Shown here piece after piece: positions 21,988 to 34,560 of a DNA stretch of 64,000 nucleotides; positions within the stretch are counted from its first letter, which is position 1, and each line of letters opens with the position of its first letter. Source of the DNA: Ophioceras dolichostomum (lineage: Eukaryota > Ascomycota > Sordariomycetes > Magnaporthales > Ophioceraceae); assembly GCA_003049485.1 (NCBI GenBank), contig PYST01000163.1, forward strand, positions 23,075 through 87,074, in the 5' to 3' direction. The notes under the pieces were generated by a model. The model worked only from the letters and a program-made list of their open reading frames with translations. It ran no database searches and was not told where the DNA came from. The translations under genes were made by a program, and so were the position numbers.

Positions 21988-22954
21988 TCTAAAAGTTGAG
22001 GTTGCTGGGTATCGAAGAAGTTTTAGTAAGGGCCTAGGTAGCTGATGCTATTACGCTCTCAAAGACGGTCAACGGCCCTATGTAGTCACCAACTTGGGCT
22101 CTGATACGGGGACCCAAACATGAGCCCTGCAGTGATGAATGTGAACTTACCCATACTGCTCGAGGATCATGAACAAAGAGATAGGGCGGCTCCCATAAGA
22201 AGGAAGTAAATAGATTAGGTAGGCGCTGATGCCGAAGGCCTCTGTAGTGTCAATAAGGCGTCAATAGTGTGTCAGGTCTCGCACCTAGGGGAGCTGAGAT
22301 GGGCTCAAAGAAACTCTTGGACATGTATGTATTTGGACTCGCGTTGAATGTGGGATCTTGAACAAGCTGAAGGGTGCCAGGGCGCGGCCAAGCCCTTTTG
22401 TCCCCCGATGAAGACAAAGAAGTTATCCATCACGCACGATGAAAGCAGCAGCAGCGGATCGTCACGGCAGGCAGGCGGAAAGCTATGTGCAATGAAAATC
22501 CAATATGGTCGGCTTTGGTCGGTCGTCGTGTCCAACGACCAGTCGTTGGCGTCTTTGTTCACGGTCGAGCTGTTGGATTCTGCACCATTCCTGAGCCGGA
22601 CAATGAAGCACACCTTCACCACAACTCGGGCAACGTGAATCTCTTTCACTCCTGTGTGAGGAGTGATGAGTGGGAGGGGAAATTTGGTCCATCCTCATCA
22701 CTATCTGCCTCGCCCGTAACCTACCTGACCTATACCCTACTCATCACTTGCACAACTCAACGAACAAATATGCCAGAAAAGAGAAATGTGTTAATCTGGG
22801 GAGCCAGCGCCATCTATATGGAAAGCCAAACTAGGAAATGTAGTGCTAGGGTGGGACCGACGCCGCATTAGCCGTATCGTCCAGACGGAATTTGACAATG
22901 ACAGGAAGATGTGCTCTTTCTCGCTAGACAGCACGCAACCCCTGTTTTGCTATA
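21988..22954. other. spacer, no gene seen
   Basis: Separates the two small membrane-protein genes. Overlapping short ORFs without domains. Confidence 0.45.
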
Positions 22955-23509
22955 CTATTCCCTCTCAACGTCGCCATCCCCACAACGAGCAGGTGTCTTC
23001 CGCACACCCTCATCCCCCGGCGAGCCAGCCATAATCTCCAACCACTCCCACAGAGGCTCGAAGAGAACCGTGGAGAGCACCTCCTGGGCGACACGATCAT
23101 ACACGCCACCAGGGCGAATCAGCCCATGCTTGTAAGGGATCTCCCACACGACCACGCCCACGATGAGGATCACCGTCCATATGGCAGCGAAGACCGGCCA
23201 CAGGACGCAGCCGGTCGCGTGTCGGATGGTGTGGAAATTACACCCATTCAGATCACCGCGCCGATAGGCGTTGATGCCGAAGATTGCAAATCCGAGTAGA
23301 TAGAAGAACCCGGCGACTAGCGAGCCAACTACGATCGGGACGATGAGCGCGTCATTGGACTCTAGTCTCCGACTTAGAGCCTTGAGCGTTGACCCAAGAG
23401 GAGTCGAGGGGTCGTTCGCTTGCGTCTCCGACTTCGCGGCGACGCGTTTGACGAGGGCAAGCGCGAGAGCCAGCACAGATCGGAGGCGGGTGGCGCTTTG
23501 AGACGCCAT
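22955..23509 (-). CDS. Small two-TM membrane protein of unknown function
   Basis: 184 aa from ATG 23509; longer upstream reading lacks an ATG supported by context. The N terminus (LRSVLALALALVKRVAA) could be a signal peptide or signal anchor. Two TM helices follow: LIVPIVVGSLVAGFFYLLGF and then a second from CVLWPVFAAIWTVILIVGVV, with a short basic loop (NAYRRGDLNGC) between. The C-terminal tail is amphipathic and ends acidic. No recognised family. It is arranged in tandem, same strand, with the two-TM gene at 21.1-22.0 kb. Confidence 0.65.
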   Translation of the reverse strand: MASQSATRLRSVLALALALVKRVAAKSETQANDPSTPLGSTLKALSRRLESNDALIVPIVVGSLVAGFFYLLGFAIFGINAYRRGDLNGCNFHTIRHATGCVLWPVFAAIWTVILIVGVVVWEIPYKHGLIRPGGVYDRVAQEVLSTVLFEPLWEWLEIMAGSPGDEGVRKTPARCGDGDVERE

Positions 23510-24927
23510 GGTAGGTAGGTTGGGATTCGTATGTAGTATGGCGGGATGAATTTCTCTTCGAGAAGATCGTATTGGAACAACGACGGCAGAGAAGTGTGTG
23601 TAGGCTGTTGGATCAAGCTGTGATCGGCCAGTCGACGGAGTCAGGCGCCCGAGAGATGTTGTTGATGTGCACCTTGTAAAATGATGACGAGTCTGGTGTT
23701 CCATACAACGTTGTATCGCCTGCGAGAAAGTGCAGAACCGACGACGGTCATGATAGTATTTGAAGACCAATGAATCACCGGGGAAGTTATGTCTTCAAAG
23801 AAAAAGAACTGTTAGCAGAGGCAGCCCAAGAAAGTTGGCATTGTTGAAAGTGAACAAAGTATGGGCGTGTGCAAAGACGGCACAAGCAAGTGACAAAATT
23901 CCACATGACGAAAAGAGAGCGCCGTGGGAAATTTGGTGACAATGAGAATAACGATTCGACAGGCATTCTTCATTGTAGCCTACACCTATGGCTTGAAACC
24001 ACAATCATCCACAGGACCAGAGCGGTGATGTGTTGTTTGAGGAGGCGCGCACCGTGACTCTAGATCCTAGCAGATGGACGGGACGGGATGGAGGGAGGTC
24101 GGGCAGCAACAGACCGCCTTGTTTTCTCCGCTCTGGACCTTCTTCTCCCAAGACGATAATAATAATTATACAATACAGGATAATTGCTTGTTCCTGACCT
24201 GCTGCTGGCCACAATACAAGTAGAAAAAGTATATCAAGAACGGAAAAGAAATGAAAGAAACCCCAAAAAGAATAAAGAAGCAGAAAGACGTTGTTTCTTT
24301 GGACGGCCCGTGCCGGGAAAGCATCGATGGTTGTTAGGCTCCCCTCAACTGGGCCCATGTCCCCTGACCCAGCTTTGTGTCTTGGTCTGGTTGGTTCACC
24401 AGATGCTACCAAATCACGCCGGTGGTGTCACCAGCGGCAGATGCTGCAGCCTGACGGACGACAACGCGGCCCTGCTGATGACTCCGCCATCACAACTGAC
24501 CAGAAGCCAACATATTGATTGCCCGATCGGGATTCAATAACACGCCATGTGTGCGACCAGCCGGCGAGACAAGCAGCGAGCCAAACATCGTACCGTCCAA
24601 CCCAAACACGGTCGACGGCGACACTGCTCGTGATCCACCGAAATTATAATAGTAATAAAAAAAAGTGTAAGCCAGTGTGCCACAGCGCACCAAAAGATAG
24701 AGAAGTTCTTTCTTTTGGCTTGCTTGCTTTCCTTTCCCATCTCTTTTTGTTTTTAGTCTCCTCTTTTTATTCGCACTCAACTCAGCTCAACTCAGCTCAC
24801 AGCTCACTCACTCAAGTGATGGACTGGACTCCTCGCAACCCGGGATAGGGCCGCCGAAGAGGAGCCCAAAGTTAGCGTGTGCCGCGGTTTTGGTGTTGAC
24901 GGGGTATTCCAACAGGTTCAGGCAAGG
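23510..24927. other. spacer, no gene seen
   Basis: AT-richer, with many short overlapping ORFs. It contains the promoter of the small membrane protein and the 3' region of the LRR gene. Confidence 0.45.
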
Positions 24928-27900
24928 CTAGTCGAACCCGTCGTTCTCCTGGTCGTCGCCGCTGGCACTGCCGCTGGCGCCACCTTCCTTCCTCCACTGC
25001 GCCATCTCCGCGACGGGGACGCGGCCCCGCAGCCAGCGCAGCGTCGCCTCCGTGCCCCGCTCCAGCACGTTGAACCGCGGCACCCGGAACCGGTTGCCCA
25101 TCACCTCGAGCCGCTCGAGCGAGTCGGGCCCGCTGCCGCCGCCGAGGAGGCCCAAGCGCGGGTTGAGGTGCGCGATGTCGTTGTTGGACGCGTCGACGAT
25201 GCGCAGGCCCCGCACGCTCTCCGGGTCGAGCTCGGCCAGGTGGTTGTTGGCGATCAGCAGCACCGTCAGCTGCGGGAACGCGTCCTTCAGGCAAGACGGC
25301 GAGCAGCCGCCGCTGGGCGAGCCGGCGGACCCTGGCACGGGCAGGGCCGAGATGCGGTTGACACTCACGTCCAGCTTCTGCAGCCGCGGGCTCACTAGGT
25401 TGTCCAAGAGGGGCGAGAGGCCGGTGATGTGGTTGGACGACAGGTTGAGCTCCGTCAGTGCGGGCAGCTCCAGCTTCACACCGCCCATGTAGGACTCGCC
25501 CACGAGCTGGTTGTGGGCTAGCGAGAGCGACGTGAGCGACTCGGCGAAGAAGGACAGAGACTCGGGGAAGGCCGAGAAGAGGTTGTGGTGCAGTTGCACC
25601 TCGCGCACTCTGTGCTCCGACGAAAGCCGCGCGCAGACGACGGGGTGCAGCGACGACGACTGTGTGCTAGACCTGTCTAGCACGCCACCGGCCTTGAGGG
25701 TCCATATCTGGCTCGACACTGTGTGCGACCTCGACCGGGCCGGTGAGCCAGGAGCCGAGGTTGGCGGTGTCGCGAAGTCATCATTGTCTGACCGGCTGTC
25801 GTCCTGATTCGGCGACGAGTTCGTCCGCGCTCGTTGCCTAGCGGGCGGCGCGCGCATCACTTCCGGCTCCGGCTCCAGCTCCATTTCTGGTTCTGGTTCG
25901 GGCTCCAAGCGGCCTGCAAGGATGACCTTGAGCTCCTCCGTAGTAATGGAGCAGAACTTCTTGTCCCGTAATGGGTTGCCGCTGAGTCTCAGCATCGCCA
26001 GGTTGTCCATTCGGGCGATCTCCGGCGGGACAACCCTGATGTCGTTGCTAGAGAAATCAACATGCCGGAGCTTTGATAGAGTGATTAGGCCCTCAGGAAC
26101 GGCGTTGATGCTATTCTCATCGGCTGTCAGAGTCAAGAGATTGGGACACGTAGACAGATCGGGCAGGCCTTGCAAACGGTTCATCGACAGACACAGCTGG
26201 TGCAATGAAGGCATCGAGAGTGACTTCCCGCTATCCGGTGAGATGAGGCGCGTCAGCTGATTCGACGACACGTCCAAAGTCTGCATGTGAGGGAGACAGT
26301 CGATTGACTCGTCGATTAGAACACCGCTGAGCTTGTTCTTTCGGACTAGCAGCTCGGTAAGGGGCAGTTTTGACAACAGGTCGAATCGTAGTTGCTCGAA
26401 GCTGTTCTCGCTTAGATTTAGAATCCGGAGCTTTGTCAGGTTCACGATTCCCTCGGGAAGAGCGGAGATGTTGTTTCCGTGCAAATCGAGAATCTCTAGG
26501 TTCACAAGATTTGAGAAAACAGGATCAAGAGGCCCATAGAACAGGTTGCTCCCGAGCTTCAAATCTCGGAGGGAGGTGATCTGCGAGATGAGCTCCAGAG
26601 ACGGGTTTGAGATCCGGTTGGAGGCCTGATCGGGAAAGGGAAAGTAGGTGTTAGTCGAGGGAGAAGAACATCAATCGTTTAAACTTTAAACACGCAGGGC
26701 TTGATGTTCGCTTACCAAGTTCAGCGACGAGAGGTGATGGAGACGTCTCAATCCCGTAGGAAGAGTGATGAGCATGTTCCCGTGAAGATCAAGCGTCTCC
26801 AGGCCACCGAAGATGCTGCCGGGGCCGTCCTCGTCGTCGGCAAAGTCTTGCGGGTCGCGGTCTGGGAATATTGACTCGTCGATGATCTCCAGTTCGTTGT
26901 CGGCGGCGATGAACCGCGTCAAATCCACGCTCTCCGCCCAGGAGCCATTTTGCGTGCCGATGGAAGACAGGTCGTACATCTTGAGGACTTCGGGCGGGAT
27001 CTCTCGGAGCCCCAGCGCCGCAAAATTCAGCCTCCCGCTCGTCCGTGCCGCCCCAAGCCTGGCCTCCACGACCTTGGCTTTGGCATTTCCGCTCCGCCGC
27101 TGGCCGAATGGGTTGTCGGAGAGGCCAAAGTCGAACGAGTCGTCTGTGGGGATTAGGGGAGACTTCAGAGCCTCGGAGGGAGTGGAGGGCACACCGTCCG
27201 ATGGGCGGGCGGCTGCCCTCTTCGCGGCCTTTGCCTTGGCAATCTGCTCCCGAAGAGCGGCAGACGACTTCCTACTCGTTGCCGCAGATGGCGACCCGCT
27301 CGAAGACGCCGTCGGCGCGGTCGATGTGGGGGACACGAGAGACTGGTTCGTATCGTCACTTGATGCTGCCGACGACTTCTGCGAGACTAGCGAGGCCTTC
27401 CGGGAGGCCAAAGGCGCCGCGGGCTTATCGAATGCTGGTACGGACGGCTTCTTGAACAGCCCATTCAACGACGGTCGAGCCTTCAAAGGCCTAGATGCCA
27501 TCGTCTTGGCCGTTGGCCTCTTATTCTCCGTGAAGTCAGCCCGCTTCTCTGGGCTTGGGGTCTTCGAGCGTGGAGGGGGCTTGGAGGATGGCGTCGGGAG
27601 CTTGCGAGCCGACGAACGTAGGGTGTCTCGCGAGGCTGGCGCTCTAAGCGTTCTCGTGGCAGACGCCCGATCTTGGCTGCTGGGGTTTCCATTCAAGGTG
27701 CCCAGTGGTGGCTTGTATGCGTTGGTGGATGATCTGAAAGCCATCATGTAGTCACCCTGACCGGATCTAGACTCCGGTCTGCTCTGATCTCTCGACGTCG
27801 GTCGGTTGGAGCCGTCGGACTGGTAGCTGGATCCCGGCCTCGACCCCCGTGAGCTGCGACTGGCAGGTCGAGGCGGAGACCGGCGTGCGGAGCCGGGATC

Positions 27901-28575
27901 GAAAAATGCCGAGGACTTGTTTCTGAGAGCAGGCGAAGAGGGAAGCTGAGAGAGAGTCTCGATGGTTCGCTCGGAGAGGGACGGCCTTAGCCTGGCAGGC
28001 TTCTTGAACGTGGGAAAGGTGGGAATATCGTCGCAGACTGTTGTGGACGGCGACTCAACAGCTGCGGGAGCAAGACTCCCATAGTCCGATGGATCCTTAG
28101 CGGGTGTTACGGGGGTATTACTGAACACTTCGGACGGCCGACGCGTGAGGGTCAGAGATCTCTTGAAGAGAACGTCGGTGGGGGGCTCTCGTGGAGCGGC
28201 GGGGATAACTTCTGAGGACTGCCGTGGGCTCGGGGCATCGATGCCCAGGGGATCGGCGGTCTCTTTGATAAACGAAGACGACGGTTTTCGTGACAAGTTC
28301 GGCTGCAGTCGAGACGGCTGGGTAGGTGCATCCTTTCTGCGAAGTGTGGGAGCCAGTTTCGAAGGGGCCAGGCGGTCTCGCGAGGGCGTAGCGCGGAGCT
28401 TGGGGTTACGAATTTCGCCGCTGCCAGCGAGCAGCTGTCGAGAGGGGGATGGTCGGAGACCGGTACCGGTAGCGGTAGCGGTAGTGGTAGCGGTAGCCGC
28501 GGAAGTCCTTGGAAGCGGTAGTCGTGACATTCGAGGAACGCCGCTCGGCCTTAGTGTCTGCCGCCCCTCCTCCAT
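24928..28575 (-). CDS. LRRC40-like leucine-rich-repeat protein
   Basis: Exons 28575-26716 and 26625-24928 (phase 0, donor GTAAGC, 90-base intron) give 1185 aa. The first 500 residues are Ser/Pro/Arg-rich and disordered, with many SP sites. From about residue 560 the protein consists of leucine-rich repeats (for example LETLDLHGNMLITLPTGLRR and LRILNLSENSFEQL), interrupted by an acidic and Ser-rich linker near residue 850 (EPEPEPEMELEPEPE). Repeats resume and finish with ERGTEATLRWLRGRVPVAEM, which resembles the end of the LRRC40 family. The intron falls between two repeats, LSSLNL and ASNRIS. An upstream GTG in frame (28593) was not used because the ATG at 28575 is available. Likely an intracellular scaffold; partners unknown. 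Confidence 0.88.
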
Positions 28576-30378
28576 ATCGTAGTCGGCCACCACAAGAAGG
28601 AAGGGGCCTGTTGCGACTTTTCTCTAACTTTTCAGGTGTCAAAAAACGACTGGAGCTATGTACAGCCACTGACTGATTCACCAGCGCGTCCCTGCGGCAC
28701 GATGCAGGCGGGAGAGGGATCGGGGCGGGCGGGCACAGAGCACTGACTGCGCACAGATTCCCGTCAGGGAGCACCTTGCTTGTCGCGCTGGAGCCGAAGC
28801 TTGCTCCAACCTCAATAGCTCAAGAAGCTAAGGATAGTGGCTCGGTACCTGACACGCGCCAGTGGGCAAGCGAGTTCAGTGTAAAACGTTTGGAGACATG
28901 TCCATGGGAAACACAACAAGAAAAACAACTTAAAGATTGTATGTATGGATAAAAACCAACTGGGTGACAGTGAAAGACCTAACGTGTGAAACAAGAATGG
29001 TCGGCCAGGCAAATTTCACGCGTCTGCGTCTCGTTTTTGTTGCCATCGACACTCAGCAGGGTCTGGTGGGGAAGACTGCAACAGTGCTCTCTGAAAAAGG
29101 GGCATCATCCCTGCAGGCCATCACGTGGGCAGTCCTCAATGCTCCTGTGTGCCTCTGTATAGTCCCTAGCACTTCCGGGTTCGCGAAGCAACGGCAAAAT
29201 CTCCGAGACGGCAACAGGATGTCACAAGCTACTGATGGTTGGGGCTCACACGGAAGGTTCATTGCGGCTCGCTAGAGTGTCCCGCTCCGTGAAGTGAGAG
29301 GTGAGAGGTGATCGAATCGGTAGATGCTTCCATGCCTACCAGAGAGCTGGCTGGGAAAGGAGCAACGACACGAGCATCCATCGAACGAGAACTGGACCCA
29401 ACTTCCATATCCCGAGTGCTCTTGCCCCCTGAGCAGCCCCGCGACCGCCCCCAAGTCCAAGCCCGACCATTGGATTATTGACCTGTCAATTCATGCAATC
29501 GTTCACCTCAGGAGTCGTTGTGCCAATGGCTTGATACCTTGCGAGCTTGCTACCTGCCAAATCATGCGTTCATTTGCTGTAGTGCCGCCGGTCTCAGGGC
29601 GGTCTTCCTTCTATCAAGGTTGAAACATCTGCCGACAATGCAACATGTGCATGTACAGGACGACACTTTGTGCATAGATCGATCTGTCGGCCGTTTACAT
29701 CTCCTGGTTGCCCGCCGTGCTCGTTCATCGGCGATGCCGATAGACTGCTTCTTTTGCCTAAGGTACCTACAAATAAGTTGTAGTTCAACGAAGGCCTTCC
29801 TATCAGTTTTCAACTTCCCATGTCTCTTCATCGATTCAAGGTTGTCAATCAGAGGGAGGGGAAACCGCTGGGGAGCCCCCGCTCCGCTACCAGCCTTGCT
29901 TGCCCCGCCTGTTCCCTGTCGGAACATTTCATGCTGTCAGCCGGCAAATCTGAAAATACCCATCGGAGAAGCGGCTAGTTCCGGCTGTGGCATTCAGACC
30001 CCGACTCTCTTCTTACTGCGAGTGTTGTTGTGCTTTCCCTTATTTTCTCCTTGTCTTCAAGACTCTGATTTCTAAGGGGTGCCTTTCCCGTCATGTTGCT
30101 AGACACGAAAGAGAAGACCGGGTTTCTGAGGCATTAATAGCCTAGGCGACCATCTACACCTGACGGTCGTCTCTTTTCCTCACGCTCTATAGGCATCACC
30201 TATCGGCGTTCTACTGCTAAACGCGCGCTCGCTTCTACCTTTGAACTCTAAGTGAAGGGGCAAAGGACAACACTGAAAGAAACAGCACCTGGGGTCTCCT
30301 GTAAGGTTAGGGAAGCAGCCCCACCCGTTCACGGGTCTGGCGATTCCAGAAACCCCGAAATTCCCTATTTTCTGGCTC
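28576..30378. other. 1.8-kb spacer, no gene seen
   Basis: Promoter of the LRR gene on the left and 3' region of the desaturase on the right. Overlapping ORFs near 29520-30075 carry no domain. A TAAGGTACCTACAA motif lies near 29760. Confidence 0.45.
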
Positions 30379-32104
30379 CTACGCCCCCTTCTTAAATTTG
30401 CAGGCGATGTCTTGCTTAGTGAAACGGCGGGTATGCTGACGGAGCATCTCAGCCTTCTCCTCCAGTGTCATGTGTATCTGGTCTCCCATCGGCACCAGGC
30501 GCTTCGCAAGGTACGTGTAGTCCTTCTGGAGGCATTTGATCGTCACCATGTTGAAGTCGAGGCCGTGGAACGTAAGAGCCTTCTCCTTGGCGTACGTGTC
30601 CTTCTCCCTGATGAAGTGCACCGGATGCTGGCGCCAGTGCCTGAGAGGGTTTAGGTGATGGGAGGTATGGTATCCGTCGTTGAAGCAGTACCGATTACTC
30701 TACCATAGGGCCAAGCGGGTGTCAGATGTGTGTTTGCGAGAGTAGCAGGGTGGCGCCCGGTTCGTTTAGGAAGGATCGCGGTGGTATGGGAGGGCGGGTC
30801 TGGAGGCAACCTTACCGGAACATCTATCAGCGTGATGCTGGATCGATAATCAGAATCGGCATCCTCCCAGTCTACAAAAGCATGCTGGCCCCAGTTGCCG
30901 GCCATAAAGGCAGCTCGTAGCAACAGGAATGGTAGGATGAATACGACAAATGCAGCTCGCGCGTTCACGAAGCGCCACATGCAGTACATGGCAGCATACG
31001 CGGAGACCTCCCAAAAGGCAGACCTAGCCGCGTTCCCGTACTTCCTTGTGCGGACGAAGTACAGCGGCAAATCTAGCCAGATGAGGAAGTAAAAGCGCCC
31101 CACATAATGGAGAAAGTGGAAGATATCATCGCGTTGGTAATGAACCGTCGAAGAGAGGTCGTCAGGGCCATTCCCCTCCACGTGGTGATGTTTGACGTGG
31201 TGGTAGAAATACGAGTTCCATGTATGGCCCATGAGGGGGTCGATGATGTACGGGAAGCCGTGGTCGAGCCAGCGCCAGCTCTTATTCAGGACGCCACGCT
31301 GGTGGATGTGCTGGTGCATCATCAAGGTGTAGGTCGGCATGTAGTAGAGCTGCATGAGGAAGTGCAGCCCCGCGTGGCCCCACGTGAAGCTCCCGAACAG
31401 CAAGTATAGGGCGCTGGGCACAGACGTGGTGAAGTAGAGAATCAGATGCGTCAGCATCACCACGTCGGTCTTGTACCGCACGATGCGCTGGGCTGTGCGG
31501 ATGTAGGGCTGAAGGAGCCATTTGTTGACAAATTTCGGCACCTGGACGTCGCGAAGATCGGTGGAGACGAAGACGGTCGGTTCGAAATCGGGGTGATCGG
31601 GGTTACTCAGCGCTTCGAGGGCTTCGACTGCATTTTGCCGGCGGGTGTGCCAATCTGCAAGGGGTGCCACGGCTGCGTGCACAAGCCCAGCGATTGTCGT
31701 CAGCTTTCGCCATCCAACCGACCCAAACATTGTATCAATGATGCCGATGTCAAGGCCAATTTTCTGAATTGACTTTTGCAACTCCCCCAACTTCCCAGAC
31801 TCTCGGGCCGGCAGGTCCACTGCAGCAGGAGTCGGAACAGACGGAAGGAGGGTGGGCGTTCAGGGAGGGAAGGTGGGCACAAAATACCCGGCGGCGACTG
31901 GCATGATGCCGGTGCTGTGGAACCTCGACGTCGATGATTCCCGGGAGTTAATTCTTGGCTTATAAGAGTCTCGTCGGAGGTATGTGAAGTTGGGCGCGAT
32001 TGCACGCCGGCCCGAGCCTGTTTGATGTCTTCGATGAGGGTTTCCAGGGCAATAATGTCGGTCCTAGGAAGGTGCGGATCGATCTCAATCCCGTGAGATT
32101 CCAT
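30379..32104 (-). CDS. Fatty-acid desaturase-family membrane enzyme
   Basis: Exons 32104-31888, 31819-30816 and 30699-30379 give 513 aa. The three His boxes of the integral-membrane di-iron desaturase/hydroxylase superfamily are present: HQHIHQ (about 241-246), HHVKHHH (about 279-285) and HTSHH (about 417-421). Hydrophobic segments lie between them (LILYFTTSVPSALYLLF, VVFILPFLLL). The third box spans the last exon, where GYHTSHHLNPLRHW resembles the C-terminal box of fungal desaturase-like proteins. There is no cytochrome b5 domain, so electrons would come from a separate donor. The N-terminal exon is joined by a short intron with the weak donor GTATTT and is the least certain part. Substrate unknown; sphingolipid or acyl-lipid modification at the ER is a reasonable inference. 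Confidence 0.83.
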
Positions 32105-34560
32105 ACTGTGATGGGAGAACGGGAGGACCCGCAATGGCGGAAGGATAATTTTATCTTAGGTTTTCTTAACGATGCTTAAGGAGGCATGGGAAAACGTAGA
32201 AGAAAGGGAGACAACCCCAAGGAACAAATACGCAGAAGCACGGCGAAGCGCTCTTGGGTTCAAAGTCAAGCGGAATGTGGGAGCCAACGTCGTGTTTCCA
32301 AAATGATGCCATGTTGAGCCACCAGACAAAAGTCCGATCCGTCCTAATGCGATAGGGGCTCGGATAAGACCGGCCGGAAAGGAAAAACAACAACGGGGCG
32401 GCAGACGTGTCACGGAGCTATCCATCGGCCGGCGGGGTTCAACGGACTAGGGGACGTATGTGATAGGGGAAGGGGAGCTGGGATGGGAAAGCGGGGATAC
32501 CTAGGGAGGAGAACATCTTGGCCCCCGGATCTGGATCATGGCAACCATCGTTGACACTCATCACTCAAATCAACCAGGTCGGGCACCTATATCGGGTAGA
32601 GCAGGTGAAGATTATGACGGCATGGTGGAAGTCGTTACTGCGTGCTGGCTTCGTCGCATCCTACCAAATTCCTCGCTTGGTAGCCGAACTCGACGCCATT
32701 ATACGAAGCCTGAGACGGCGTAGAATTCAGTTTGATCTCTGGTCGTTTTGCGTCGCCTTCAGGCATTTTGTACTTGATTCGCCGTGCCCCAAACGTCAAA
32801 TAGCTCCTGAACGTCGTTACCGCAACTGTAAAGGTCCTGCAGTTAAAAAAGGAGGTTAAAAGAATAATCCATCAGGTCGCAAAGCGCGGGGGAGCGATCC
32901 CTGAGCGTCGTGGTGCTTTGGGTTACGGCTTTTGAGCACTGACAGACCAGAGGCAACTCAACTGCACGATTGAGGGGCATTCATACATACCCCGCCAGTT
33001 GACGAACCGACATAGGTGCCCAGGCGACCTCCAAAGTGGTAGACCCGGTAAGTAAAGGCACCTGATGTTCAATCCGTCAACATTCGAATGCGCGTGAAAC
33101 CTGTACGCGTCCACAGGTCTTATAAATCTACGGAATACTAGATTTTCTAAACCTGAATTCCTGGCTTCATCTATCCGCATTTAGGGATTCCGCATGCGTT
33201 CCCATTTGTTGTAACGCCAATATTTATTTCCCTTTCCCGTCCAGAGGTCGTCCGGAGAAAACGGCATATTTGACCCGGACCCTGGGATTCCTGGAACTCA
33301 GAACTTGAAAAAGCACCAACGAGGTTTTGACGTTGATCGGGATCACGGACGAAAAGGGTTGCGACCACGGTCTCGCGCAACTCGATGATGCCGTCCTCAT
33401 GCACAGCACAGATCTGGGCAAGAGACTGGCGCTTAGTCCAAAACTGATGATGGTCTGATGATGGTCTGACGCAGAGCAAGGTGATGAGCTCGACAGAGGC
33501 GCCAGAAGCCTTGGGACTTGGCACAAGTCAGAACCAATTTCTGATGCCCGATTATTTCGGCAGAGTCGAGGGGCCGTGAAACTCGCAGAGTTCCCAAGAG
33601 GAGAGAACATGCCGTGTTTGGATCCCTCTAATATGGCAGCACTGTGCATGCGATAGCGAAGGTCCTCCTACGATTCACTCAGTCAATTCACACCGACCGT
33701 TCTATCGGGATTTTTCACAGGTGCCTCCCGCCCCAAGAGCATACCTTCTCCTTACCGCAACAAAGCCCAATCCAGACCCCCCACGTCATCAAACATTCCC
33801 AGCCCGAGCTACAGGCTCTCGCAGGGATCGAAGAGATCCTTCTCCTCCTCTTCTCGGGAGGCACAAATCCATTCGGACACGAGATGGCGAGAAGTCAGCC
33901 GATAGGCCCGACCACCACGGTCGCATACCAACCGTCATTATGCATGTCTGAGCCGTCTGTGCGACCCAGTTCTTTTTCTTGTCCCGGCGCCGTCGAAAAG
34001 GTTAACATACCACCTAGCCCATCCCGTTCATCAGGGCGCAACACTCACATCCCTCCCTCATCCTCCCAATCTTGGCCCGCCTCTACAGCACGTCTAGTGC
34101 AGCTCAAGGCTCTCGGTCGGGAGGAAGATCAGACTGAATGCTTCATGTGAAGACTCACATCGCTGATACGCTGGTCGGTCGCCGAAGAAGTGCTGGCTCA
34201 GCCGCAGGCTGACGTTTTCGTCCTTCGCTGGTTTACCCTGGCTGAGGTTTGGAGCGTCTTGCAAATGCGTTGTCGGGGGATCCCCATGCCGTGGTCCGGT
34301 GCACATAAGCTGCTGGCTTGCAGGATGGCTGGTAGGCTCACCAGCCAATAAGTCGTCAACTGCCGCCACTCGGCACCGAGCCGTCCTCCACATTGGATAT
34401 GGGGAAAAGATTCCATGCCTACTTATATATGACTTGAAAGAATTCCAATCAGTGTAAATCCGTTTTGAGCCTTCTGACGTTTTTGGCAGGCCTGTTGTGT
34501 TACCAAACTGTTTTTTTTCCCCTACCCTTGCCGCTCATCACTTACACGATATTCCCCACT
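32105..34560. other. 2.5-kb divergent spacer, no gene seen
   Basis: Lies between divergent desaturase and cytochrome b561 genes. ORFs of up to 168 codons (33644-34150) overlap others on both strands and show no domain or intron pattern. Confidence 0.45.

Noticed and set aside
33644..34150. 168-codon plus-strand ORF
   Set aside because: No domain, no introns, overlaps other frames.
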